Shown here piece after piece: positions 1-7,298 of a stretch of 7,780 bases of DNA (positions are counted from its first letter, which is position 1; the number at the start of each line of letters is the position of its first letter). Below the pieces are notes generated by a model. That model searched no databases and was not told where the DNA came from. It worked only from the letters and a program-made list of their open reading frames with translations. This DNA comes from Collinsella aerofaciens (GTDB taxonomy: Bacteria > Actinomycetota > Coriobacteriia > Coriobacteriales > Coriobacteriaceae), in NCBI GenBank assembly GCA_008668235.1, contig RQCP01000054.1, positions 1 to 7,780 of the forward strand. Reading direction: 5' to 3'. Made by a program: the position numbers and the translations under genes.

Positions 1-12
1 GCTCGCTCGGGG

Positions 13-18
13 TATACT
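13..18 (+). promoter_or_regulatory. possible -10 box for the M28-like gene
   Basis: TATACT differs from the TATAAT consensus at one base and would start a transcript near position 25, giving a leader of about 60 bases before the start codon at 87. The matching -35 box would lie before the window edge and cannot be seen. A second TA-rich stretch at 25-30 (TATATA) is an alternative. This is a weak call based only on motif and position. Confidence 0.3.
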
Positions 19-77
19 TTCGACTATATACGGTTCTAATGTGCATGCATTGGGCCTATTTGTCGGATTATGGATGT

Positions 78-81
78 GGAG
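78..81 (+). promoter_or_regulatory. ribosome binding site deciding the start at 87
   Basis: GGAG followed by five bases (CGCAC) precedes ATG at 87. The upstream in-frame ATG at 39 has no purine-rich site before it and would add 16 residues (MCMHWAYLSDYGCGAH) that do not look like the start of an M28 domain, so 87 is preferred. Confidence 0.6.
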
Positions 82-86
82 CGCAC

Positions 87-3000
87 ATGGCGAACACCCA
101 GAACTATATTAACCACCTGGTGCAGAACACCGGCATTACGCCGGCATGCAGCGAAGAAGAGCGCTTGGCTGCCGAGGATATCGCTCAGATCTTCCGCAAC
201 CACGGCTTTGATCCCGAGGTTCAGGAGTTCAATGCCCCGGCGCCCAGTAGATTGGCATTTGCCGTTACCGGTATTCTTGCGTTTGCCGGCGCCCTGCTGA
301 TGGGTATCGGCGGCGGTATCGGCTTGGTCGGCACCTTGCTGGCCATTGTCGGTGCCGTTCTTTACGTGCTCGAGCGCACAGGGCACCCCGTGGTTTCGCG
401 CCTGGGCAAGACGGGCGTGAGCCAAAATGTCATCGCCTATCACAAGGCCTCGGGCCCGCTCGCAGCTCCGCGCAACCGCCCGGTGGTCGTTGTCGCACAC
501 TACGACTCTCCCCGTGCTGAGCTGCTCGCCCGCGAGCCTTATGCCTCGTATCGTGCGCTCATCGCCAAGCTGTTGCCCGTTGCCACGGTTGCCCCCGCTG
601 CCGTTGCCATCCTGCGTATCCTGCCGCTCCCCGGCGCGCTCAAGGTTCTGCTGTGGATTGTCGCGATCCTCGCTTCCCTCGTTGCGCTTGCCAACGCGGC
701 AAACATCATCTCTAACCGCCATATTCTTCCCTATACGTCCGGCGCGGTGTGCAACAAGTCTTCTGTCGCCGCTATGCTCGGCGTTATGGACAACGTTGCT
801 CCCTTCCAGGGCGAAAACGAGTTTCCCGACGATGTTCCGTTCGATACCTATTTTGGGGAGCAAAAGCGTCGTGCCGAGGAAATGGCGCGTGCAGCGGCGG
901 AGTATGCCGCGGCCCAGCAGCAAAACGACTACGGCAACACCATCGAGTACGAAGAGCCTACCTACGCCGAGGACGAGTTCGGTCAGCCGATTGCTCCCGA
1001 CACTCAGACTGAGCCCGAACAGGGCGAGGCTTTCGACGAGCAGATCGAGGGCTTTGAGGGTGCGTCTGCCGACGAGACGCTGATTGGCGCCATCGTGCCC
1101 GAGGATCAGAATCAGGCTGTCCAGGCTGAAGAGTTCAATGATGAGGTTTCCGCTGCCGAGCCGGTGGAGGAGCCTGCCGCGGCCGAGCTCGAGCCCAAGC
1201 TCTATCGCAACGCCGCCGGCAACATTCGCTTTGGTTCGGATGCCATCCGTGCGCTCGGAATGCTTCCCGAGTCCTGCACGCTCGATTACGAGGAGGGCGA
1301 GGAGCCGACGTTTGAGCCCGAGCCTGCGCCCGTTGTCACTGCGGATGATGAGTCTGCCGCGGTTACCGCTGCCGTTGCCGAGCCCGAGGCGGTGTCTGCG
1401 ATCGATCCCGCGGCAGGACTGGACATTTTGGCTCCCGCCGCGCCGGCGCAAGACGTTGCGGACGAGTCTGACGACGATTACGTTGAACAGCCGAGGCGCG
1501 TGTCTTACGAGAGCGATACTGATTTCTCTGCCGAGATTCCCGCGGCAACGCCCCATGCCGATATTGCATCTGCGTTCTCTTCGATTGGCGCCAGCGCTTC
1601 CAGCTTCTTTAAGGGTGCGCTTGCAAAGGGCAGGAAATTTGTCGACGATTTCGAGGGGAAGCGCGCTGCCGCACGCGAGGCTGCCGAGCAGGAGGCTATC
1701 GCTCAGCAGCAGGCAGCCGAGGCGGCACGTGAGCGCGCGGCGCAAGAGTTCGAGCAGAACGAGGCTATGCAGTCCGAGCCCGTCGACGCTGCCGAAGCTA
1801 CGACGTCCTTTGAGTCCCAGCAACCGACGTCAGCGGATGTTGTTGAGGCAACAACGTCTTTCGAGGCTCAGCAGCACGTCGATAGCACCATGTCGTTTGA
1901 TGCCGCGCAGTTCGATTCCACGATAACGTTTGAAAAGCAAGGCACCGCGATTGCCGAGCCCCTTCCTGCTTCCGATGAGCAGGACGACGTGGCAGACGAT
2001 GCCGAGCCCATTGATGCTGCCGAAATTCAGGATGCTGCTGAGGACGAGCCCATCGAGGCCAACTCTGACGAAGAGCAGTACGCGGCAGCCGAGCAAGATG
2101 ATTCGACCGAGGTCGAGCAGGAGGAAGTGTCTGCGGTTTCCGAGACTCCCGAGACGGATGAGTCGAGGCCTTACTCCACGCAGATTTTCACCATGCCGAC
2201 ACCGAGCGGTTCCGGTGCCACGGTTGCCGATGTCGCTCCCACCCAGGACGAAACAGTCGATTCCCTTATGGCCCAGATTTCCTCCCAGGCATCGCCGCGT
2301 CCGCAGATGAATGTTCCCGATCCGGCGTCGGCACCGTCGCCTGCACCTTCCTCGTCTCCGCTGACTTCGGTCCCCGATCCGTCGCTGCCGTCGATGAAGC
2401 AGGCAAACATTGCGTCTCGCACGTCGCTGTTCGACCTACCCGATCCCTCTGCCCAGGTCAACGACCCCTTTGCTACCGCCCAAGGTCCCGAACCCACGTC
2501 GGCACCCGTTGCGCCTCCTATGCCCGTTGCGTCGGGCGCGCAGCCGATCGAGACCATTTCGGCTCCCGCCCCGGCGGCACCCAAGTCTCGTAAGCGCGGC
2601 CTGGGTGGCCTGTTCGGTCGTAAAAAGAAAAACGAGCAGGACAGCATGAGTGACTGGCTGGGCGTCGAAGACGATTACGATGCCAAGAAGTCCGGTCGCG
2701 GTATCGGTTCGTGGGATAACTTCGAGGACGATAACGATGGCTGGAAGGGTGGCGCTACGTCTTCCGATGGCGCTTCTTCCGAAGATATGCTCTCGGCTGT
2801 CGCCTCTATGGGCGATGATGAGCTGCTCGGTCACGATATCTGGTTTGTGGCAACGGGTGCCTCGGATTGTGATGGCGCCGGCATGAAGGCCTTCTTGGCT
2901 TCGCATCGCGATAAGCTCCGCGGCGTATTCTTTATCAATCTTGAATCCGTCGGCGCCGGTAGGCTTTCGGTTGTGACGGTCGAGGGCGAACAACAGCTGC

Positions 3001-3263
3001 TCAAGGGCGATCGCCGCATCATGAACCTGGTCAGCAAAGTCTGCAAGTCGTTCCATGTCGATTGTGGCGCGCTCGAGATGCCCTATGCCAAGACCGATGC
3101 CTACGCCGCGCTCGAGGCGAGCCGCCGAGCCCTCACCATCGCCGGTGTGGACGGCACACGTCTGGCTTGCGCTCGTACCGAGGACGACCTGCCCCACAAT
3201 GTCAACCCGACGAACATTGCCACGGTATCCGAGGTCGTTACCGAGGTTATCCGCCGTTCGTAG
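87..3263 (+). CDS. M28-like membrane protein, probable pseudo-peptidase with giant acidic linker
   Basis: The product has 1058 residues. Residues 1-50 and about 105-150 resemble the start of an M28 zinc aminopeptidase, including a His138-Tyr-Asp140 motif in VVVVAHYDSP. Residues 219-230 (GAVCNKSSVAAM) align with the family motif GANDNASGVAA, with Cys222 at the bridging Asp. The fold resumes at about 912: GASDCDGAG (924-932) aligns without gaps to the usual GAEEEGLLG, placing Ser926-Asp927 at the Glu-Glu pair. INLESVG (950-956) carries Glu for the usual Asp, and the late zinc His appears lost near Arg1030. Four likely membrane segments (about 56-77, 79-95, 163-181, 184-206) interrupt the fold. 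Basic residues at 97-110 suggest that both halves face the cytoplasm. Residues 240-910 are acidic, Ala/Pro/Glu-rich and probably disordered, with a helical stretch near 510-570 and a basic patch (KSRKRG...RKKK) near 834-850. Peptidase activity is doubtful. The fold call is from motif memory and the role is unknown. Confidence 0.8.
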   Translation: MANTQNYINHLVQNTGITPACSEEERLAAEDIAQIFRNHGFDPEVQEFNAPAPSRLAFAVTGILAFAGALLMGIGGGIGLVGTLLAIVGAVLYVLERTGHPVVSRLGKTGVSQNVIAYHKASGPLAAPRNRPVVVVAHYDSPRAELLAREPYASYRALIAKLLPVATVAPAAVAILRILPLPGALKVLLWIVAILASLVALANAANIISNRHILPYTSGAVCNKSSVAAMLGVMDNVAPFQGENEFPDDVPFDTYFGEQKRRAEEMARAAAEYAAAQQQNDYGNTIEYEEPTYAEDEFGQPIAPDTQTEPEQGEAFDEQIEGFEGASADETLIGAIVPEDQNQAVQAEEFNDEVSAAEPVEEPAAAELEPKLYRNAAGNIRFGSDAIRALGMLPESCTLDYEEGEEPTFEPEPAPVVTADDESAAVTAAVAEPEAVSAIDPAAGLDILAPAAPAQDVADESDDDYVEQPRRVSYESDTDFSAEIPAATPHADIASAFSSIGASASSFFKGALAKGRKFVDDFEGKRAAAREAAEQEAIAQQQAAEAARERAAQEFEQNEAMQSEPVDAAEATTSFESQQPTSADVVEATTSFEAQQHVDSTMSFDAAQFDSTITFEKQGTAIAEPLPASDEQDDVADDAEPIDAAEIQDAAEDEPIEANSDEEQYAAAEQDDSTEVEQEEVSAVSETPETDESRPYSTQIFTMPTPSGSGATVADVAPTQDETVDSLMAQISSQASPRPQMNVPDPASAPSPAPSSSPLTSVPDPSLPSMKQANIASRTSLFDLPDPSAQVNDPFATAQGPEPTSAPVAPPMPVASGAQPIETISAPAPAAPKSRKRGLGGLFGRKKKNEQDSMSDWLGVEDDYDAKKSGRGIGSWDNFEDDNDGWKGGATSSDGASSEDMLSAVASMGDDELLGHDIWFVATGASDCDGAGMKAFLASHRDKLRGVFFINLESVGAGRLSVVTVEGEQQLLKGDRRIMNLVSKVCKSFHVDCGALEMPYAKTDAYAALEASRRALTIAGVDGTRLACARTEDDLPHNVNPTNIATVSEVVTEVIRRS
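1794..1934 (+). repeat. four degenerate TxSFE-type peptide repeats within the linker
   Basis: Within the linker, four short motifs recur: EATTSFE (residues 570-576), EATTSFE (587-593), DSTMSFD (599-605) and DSTITFE (610-616). The shared core is acidic-x-T-x-[ST]-F-[DE]. The DNA encoding the first two differs at several silent positions (for example GAA GCT versus GAG GCA), so selection on the peptide is at least as likely as recent DNA duplication. Confidence 0.7.
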
Positions 3264-3273
3264 GCGGAGCTCT

Positions 3274-3279
3274 AAGGAG
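3274..3279 (+). promoter_or_regulatory. ribosome binding site for the small membrane protein
   Basis: AAGGAG lies five bases before the GTG start at 3285. This strong site in the 21-base gap after the upstream stop decides the use of a GTG start. Confidence 0.75.
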
Positions 3280-3284
3280 TCAAC

Positions 3285-3503
3285 GTGTTTTCGTATATTA
3301 AGCGCCATTGGCCTGTCTACGTGATTTTGACCTTGATTGCCATTGCGTTAGGATTTGGGGCCGCCTACATCGTGGGTGCGAAGGGCTCGACCCCCGCCTC
3401 CGCAATCAGCGAAGAGGTGGAGCAAGAACAGAGCACGGGTGCCGATGGGATTCCTGAGTCCGAGCAGGCAATCGTTGATGGTGGATCTTCGTCTGCAGAG
3501 TAG
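3285..3503 (+). CDS. small single-pass membrane protein, unknown function
   Basis: The 72-residue protein starts at GTG behind a good AAGGAG. Residues 1-8 are basic (KRH), residues 9-31 form one hydrophobic segment (VYVILTLIAIALGFGAAYIV), and residues 38-72 are acidic and Ser/Gly/Glu-rich. The basic start and acidic end predict an N-in, C-out topology. No signal peptidase site is obvious, so the segment is more likely an anchor than a cleaved signal. It starts 21 bases after the M28-like gene and is followed directly by a terminator, so the two are probably co-transcribed and may act at the same membrane site. I do not recognise the family. Coding potential is supported by the ribosome site, operon position and membrane-protein architecture. 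Confidence 0.75.
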   Translation: MFSYIKRHWPVYVILTLIAIALGFGAAYIVGAKGSTPASAISEEVEQEQSTGADGIPESEQAIVDGGSSSAE

Positions 3504-3524
3504 ATACGGCGATTTACATGATTG

Positions 3525-3562
3525 AAAGCGGGTGAGCCAGGGGACTGGCTCGCCCGCTTTTT
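3525..3562 (+). terminator. strong rho-independent terminator between convergent genes
   Basis: Arms at 3525-3540 and 3545-3560 pair over 16 positions with one G-T wobble around a GGGA loop. Five T residues (3558-3562) overlap the end of the stem. It lies 21 bases after the stop of the small membrane protein. Read from the other strand the hairpin is followed by only three T residues, so it may also end the convergent surface-protein transcript, but less efficiently. Confidence 0.9.
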
Positions 3563-3569
3563 CATCGCG

Positions 3570-6500
3570 CTAGCGCTTCTTTGGGATCGACCTAAGGCGA
3601 GCGAACCATAGGGCTGCGGCACCCGAGGTCAGGAGCGCGGTGATGCAAGCGGCGATGGGAACTGGTCCTGTTGCCGGTAGGTCCTGCGGTAGGGTACAGC
3701 GTTGAATGACACAGTCCTCGTCATGTGACTCAAGTTTATCGCCGCCGCCGTTGCGACAAAGATCGACGCGTGCGCTGTTGGTGAGTGCGGTTTGGGGCGT
3801 ATAAGCCGATGTTGCCTGCATGTGCACGACTGCGCCCCGAGCGTCTGCACCAAGGATTGCTTTGGCATCGTCAAGGTCATCGTGCTCATCTTTGAGATCA
3901 TCGCGGGTCCAAGAATCCGCATCGCTTCGAGTCGTAAAGTCGGCGGCTACCGCACCGTATTCAATTCGAATGCCCGTTACGACGGTATTGGATGCAAGGT
4001 CGAGCTCTTCCGCCTCGAGTGTGGTGGATTCCGTGGTCGAGATATCCGCCTTCCAGCGGTGCCAACCGTCGTAATCGACGAGGCGACAGTCCTCACCCAG
4101 GCTCTCTTTTACTTCGTCGGACTCAAGCCAAGGATTTTCGTGCCCATCGTCAAGTGTCGCGTTTGCCGGCTCATCGACGTCTGTCGAGTCCAACGGTGTC
4201 GTGCGATACCACACGTTGCACAGACCATTGAGGTCGCCGATGGCGACGGGGGTTTCGATTGAGATGAATCTCGCTGTGCCGTCTTTGGCGCACTCAAGAT
4301 CATCGGTAATCGTAAACTCATCAACCCAAGTAGCGGAATCGTTTCGAGCATCGATGGTATAGGAGAAAAGCCCATCACTATTGGTTTGCGTCGTGGCGCG
4401 GTTTTTACCATCGCCGTTAGCCAACAGGCCCTTTTCGATAGGTTGGACAAGTTCCTGACGCTTGTCGACCTGTCCCTTGATCTCGATGGGCGCATCCTTC
4501 ATCGCGACGGATTGGACTTCTCCCGTATCCTTTATTTCAAACGTTATTTCCTCGGCAAGGTCATAGGTCCGCGGAGACATCATTTCGCGCAACGAGTAGG
4601 TGCCGGGTGCAAGATGTTCGACGCGGTGTGGCTTGTCAGATGAGGTCCAGGAGTCTATTTCGGTTTTATCGGGACCATATAAGGTGAGTTGTGCGCCTTT
4701 CACTTCCTGCTCTCCGCTTGCATCGACCTTGGAGATATCAACCTTGGTGTAATCGTCGGATACGTTAAGCCGTGCTTCTACAACGGGTGTTTTCTGGTCG
4801 GCATAAGTAAGGTCGACAATATGGGTTGTCCGATCGAGCAAGAAGCCTGCCGGCGCTTGAGTCTCGACAACCTCGTAGCGTGCGGTGCCAAGTCCCAGCG
4901 GGAGGTTGTCCGCGCGTGCTTCTCCAGTTTCATCCGTCGTGATGGTAGCGACAGTCTCACCGTCGAGCGCGGCAATGCTACCGTCGGGGCGCACGATATC
5001 ACTCGAGGCACGGATCTCAAAGACGGCGCCCGCGAGGCTGCTGCCGTCTATGGCATCGGTTTTAACGATCCTGATGTTTCCGGTCGCGGCGTGGTCATAA
5101 TACGAGGCGATTGCAACGGGCGTTAGGTTCATGTCGGCGGGTATGTTTACCTCGATCTCCTCGCCGACAAGATAGGGCTCTTTGGCCGAGGTTTCGCGTA
5201 CATAATAGGTGCCCGGCACGAGCGATTCGGGCAGTGTGACGGTCCCGGTCGCGTCAGTCGTAAAGGTGTCCATTACGTTATGTGTTGGATACCAGCAAGT
5301 TTGTGAGACAGATTCGTGATTGCTGTCGAGGAGTTGGAAGGTGAATCCGGCTAGTGGAACAGAAGCGCCTGTTTGGGCATCGCGTTTTACAATCTGGAGA
5401 TGCGTCGACAGAGCGTGGTTGTCCACGATATATTGAAGCTCGGCGCCGTTGGAAATCTGATTGGCCCCGACGGTCCATTCCCCTGCACGCTTAAAACCCT
5501 CGGGGACGGTTTCCGGAACCTCGCGAACCGTGTAGCCGGCACGGTCGTATGGGACGGCTCCGTGGACACCGGCGGGCCGCTTACCTGTGCCGAACCATGC
5601 TTCGGGCTGGTCTTTGGTGGAGGCAAAGCCATAGATGTTTGTGGTCAGTGTGCCAACAACCTGCTGAGAGCTGTTGCTGACAACCTCAAAGACAACACCA
5701 CCCGCCGGCTGCTCCAGGCCGGATTGGTCGCTATTGCCGTAATCCTTGAATTTGGAAATCTCAAGGTCAAACGCAATGGGGATATCGGAAATGCGAGATT
5801 CGATCTCGACCACGCCTGAATCGCCGAGCTGGTCGGCTCCGACGGTATAGGTCCAGCTGTCGTTGGATGGCAGGTAGCCCTCGGGGGCTTTTGATTCGTA
5901 GATGGTAAAGGTTCCTAAGGGGACATCGGCGAGGGTGGCCCGACCGCTTTCGTCGGTCGTGAGGATTTGCGCCCATCCAGGGGTTGATTGTGACACACAC
6001 GTGAACTCTGCTCCTGCGAGTGAAGATCCCACCTGGGGGCCGGCATTCGTCGCGGCATCGAGTTTTACGATACGCAGGTTGATGGTGCCGGGCTGTTCAT
6101 CAATGGCGACCCGCCCGCCGTCATTCCCCGTGGTAAAGGCAATACGATCGTGGCGGGGGACATAGCCGGCCGGCGCCTTCGTTTCAACTAGGTAGTATGC
6201 CGTGTTGGGCAGAAGTGTTGCTTGCGCTCGACCGTTGCTGTCCATCTTGATGGTGCCGACACGCGCGCCGCCGGCGCTCTCAAAAATATCGAATGTTGCC
6301 CCGGTAAACTGATAGGTATTGTTTCCGCTGGTAATAACGGTGTTAGCAGACTGCTTTTGGAAGGAAACAGAGACCGCCGGCAGTACATAGAGCATGTCTT
6401 GACGTTTGCTGCCGCCCGATACGGCCCCTAGATAGCGTCGCGCGCGGTGCGGAGCGGCTTTGATGCTTCCTGATTTTGCGCTGTCGTGGAGCCACCGCGC

Positions 6501-7001
6501 AGCCGCCACGACTTCATTGTCGGCGGTAAAGTGTCCGCTCTTGGTTTTACCCTGAGCGGTCGTGTAGGAGTAGGTGCCGTCGACATGGGTAGTGCCGTTG
6601 AGCATCCATACGGCAAGCTGGGTGGCGGCGCGGGCGCGATCGGGTGAAAGATGGTAACCGCCAAACGACGTGGCGGTAGGATATCCGTGACAAACGATTG
6701 CCGCGAACTCGTCGTCGAGCCACACCCAGCCTTGATCAAAGTTGAGCCATGGGCCGCCCGGCTTGGTGGGGCCGGGGCGCTCCTGGTTCATGCAGTAGGC
6801 AATCGAGGTGTCTTGAGCTTCATACTTGCCGATGAAGAAGGGTCCACAATCATCGCTAATAGTGCGGAAGCCGAGCTGGTCGTAGCCATCGACGGCAAAT
6901 GCGGCTCCCGGTGCCAGGCAGCCGAAAAGCAGGAAGAGGAGCAGGAGCAGCGGACCTGTTGCGATTGCGCTGTGGACAGAGTGCGTGGGTGCGTTGGACA
7001 T
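3570..7001 (-). CDS. LPXTG-anchored thioester-domain surface adhesin with Cna-B repeats
   Basis: The 1143-residue wall protein has a signal peptide at 1-36 (leucine-rich core, likely cut after AFA36). Residues about 40-205 form a TQXA-type thioester domain: Cys70 in AYCMNQ and Gln128 in ATQLAVW are the expected pair. Six Cna-B/SpaA-like domains follow (about 210-840). Each has an early Lys (216, 313, 417, 539, 647, 758) and a late Glu in ETxAPxGY-like motifs (273, 369, 494, 603, 713, 806), as expected for intramolecular isopeptide bonds. Residues 841-1103 are a separate region with six cysteines. LPATG (1108-1112), a hydrophobic helix and an RLRSIPKKR tail signal sortase anchoring. Thioester domains of this kind in Gram-positive adhesins bind targets covalently, so a host- or mucus-binding role is inferred. 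The ligand is unknown. It stands alone, with no sortase or pilin beside it. Confidence 0.92.
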   Translation of the reverse strand: MSNAPTHSVHSAIATGPLLLLLFLLFGCLAPGAAFAVDGYDQLGFRTISDDCGPFFIGKYEAQDTSIAYCMNQERPGPTKPGGPWLNFDQGWVWLDDEFAAIVCHGYPTATSFGGYHLSPDRARAATQLAVWMLNGTTHVDGTYSYTTAQGKTKSGHFTADNEVVAAARWLHDSAKSGSIKAAPHRARRYLGAVSGGSKRQDMLYVLPAVSVSFQKQSANTVITSGNNTYQFTGATFDIFESAGGARVGTIKMDSNGRAQATLLPNTAYYLVETKAPAGYVPRHDRIAFTTGNDGGRVAIDEQPGTINLRIVKLDAATNAGPQVGSSLAGAEFTCVSQSTPGWAQILTTDESGRATLADVPLGTFTIYESKAPEGYLPSNDSWTYTVGADQLGDSGVVEIESRISDIPIAFDLEISKFKDYGNSDQSGLEQPAGGVVFEVVSNSSQQVVGTLTTNIYGFASTKDQPEAWFGTGKRPAGVHGAVPYDRAGYTVREVPETVPEGFKRAGEWTVGANQISNGAELQYIVDNHALSTHLQIVKRDAQTGASVPLAGFTFQLLDSNHESVSQTCWYPTHNVMDTFTTDATGTVTLPESLVPGTYYVRETSAKEPYLVGEEIEVNIPADMNLTPVAIASYYDHAATGNIRIVKTDAIDGSSLAGAVFEIRASSDIVRPDGSIAALDGETVATITTDETGEARADNLPLGLGTARYEVVETQAPAGFLLDRTTHIVDLTYADQKTPVVEARLNVSDDYTKVDISKVDASGEQEVKGAQLTLYGPDKTEIDSWTSSDKPHRVEHLAPGTYSLREMMSPRTYDLAEEITFEIKDTGEVQSVAMKDAPIEIKGQVDKRQELVQPIEKGLLANGDGKNRATTQTNSDGLFSYTIDARNDSATWVDEFTITDDLECAKDGTARFISIETPVAIGDLNGLCNVWYRTTPLDSTDVDEPANATLDDGHENPWLESDEVKESLGEDCRLVDYDGWHRWKADISTTESTTLEAEELDLASNTVVTGIRIEYGAVAADFTTRSDADSWTRDDLKDEHDDLDDAKAILGADARGAVVHMQATSAYTPQTALTNSARVDLCRNGGGDKLESHDEDCVIQRCTLPQDLPATGPVPIAACITALLTSGAAALWFARLRSIPKKR
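3666..3680 (-). other. LPATG sortase sorting signal
   Basis: Codons 1108-1112 of the surface protein spell LPATG. They are followed by a hydrophobic stretch of about 20 residues (1114-1133) and a basic end, the standard three-part cell-wall sorting signal for a class A-like (housekeeping) sortase. Confidence 0.93.
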
Positions 7002-7006
7002 GGCTG

Positions 7007-7012
7007 CTCCTT
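7007..7012 (-). promoter_or_regulatory. ribosome binding site of the surface protein
   Basis: Read on the minus strand, AAGGAG sits five bases before the ATG at 7001. It fixes the start of the surface-protein gene immediately ahead of its signal peptide. Confidence 0.8.
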
Positions 7013-7021
7013 ATCCCTCGT

Positions 7022-7046
7022 GCGTCGCACGGGGAGGCTGCGACGC
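7022..7046 (-). promoter_or_regulatory. inverted repeat in the surface-protein leader
   Basis: GCGTCGCA and TGCGACGC form a perfect 8-bp inverted repeat around a 9-base spacer, ending nine bases upstream of the AAGGAG site. In the minus-strand RNA the loop reads GCCUCCCCG and contains CUCC, complementary to GGAG of the ribosome site. It could be a repressor operator or an RNA hairpin acting on translation. There is no T tract, so it is not an intrinsic terminator. Confidence 0.55.
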
Positions 7047-7255
7047 GTAGGATGAGGCTACCCCCGAGGTTCATGCGGGTAAGTACCGGAGCCTGACCAA
7101 AAGCTTGCCCAATTCCTGACAAATCGAGCTCAAATACAACAATCAGATAAAAGTGCAGGTAGAAGATGGTAAGAAAAGAAAGACAAAGGTCCTCATCTCC
7201 ACAATTGGCGCGATTTTCAAACGAATCTCCACAGCTAAAACAAGCATCACCACCC
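7047..7255. other. intergenic region between surface gene and tRNA, no gene seen
   Basis: This stretch separates divergently transcribed units and should contain the surface-protein promoter on the minus strand, but I could not find a convincing -35/-10 pair. A short direct repeat is visible on the plus strand: CCTGACCAAA at 7092-7101 and CCTGACAAA at 7115-7123, 23 bases apart. That spacing would suit a dimeric regulator, but it may be chance. Positions 7124-7250 are A-rich with no recognisable element. Confidence 0.4.
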
Positions 7256-7285
7256 TTGTATCGAACAAGACAACCGCGTTATACT
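7256..7285 (+). promoter_or_regulatory. promoter of tRNA-Gly
   Basis: TTGTAT (7256-7261) and TATACT (7280-7285) are separated by 18 bases. A start near 7292 would leave only a few bases before the tRNA at 7299, which is normal for a tRNA promoter. The -35 box lies inside a small inverted repeat (CTTGT/ACAAG at 7255-7269) of unknown meaning. Confidence 0.65.
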
Positions 7286-7298
7286 AGCCAACACACAA

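Noticed and set aside
36..1823. Long minus-strand open frame of 595 codons opposite the M28-like gene
   Set aside because: It lies fully antisense to a well-supported gene. It arises because the GAG/GCC-rich linker has few stops on the other strand, and it shows no ribosome site or recognisable domain.
2436..3308. Minus-strand open frame of 290 codons over the end of the M28-like gene
   Set aside because: It is opposite the conserved C-terminal M28-like half and crosses into the next gene. Its composition is what is expected of an antisense shadow.
3567..3576. 10-base palindrome GCGCTAGCGC over the surface-protein stop codon
   Set aside because: It is short, GC-rich and overlaps coding sequence, so it is easily explained by codon use.
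6910..6921. Lipoprotein cleavage site at LFGC in the surface-protein signal peptide
   Set aside because: The Phe before Gly is unusual for a lipobox, a good signal peptidase I site (AFA) follows, and the protein has its own wall anchor.
7021..7047. Intrinsic terminator upstream of the surface protein
   Set aside because: The stem is good, but neither strand has a T tract after it.
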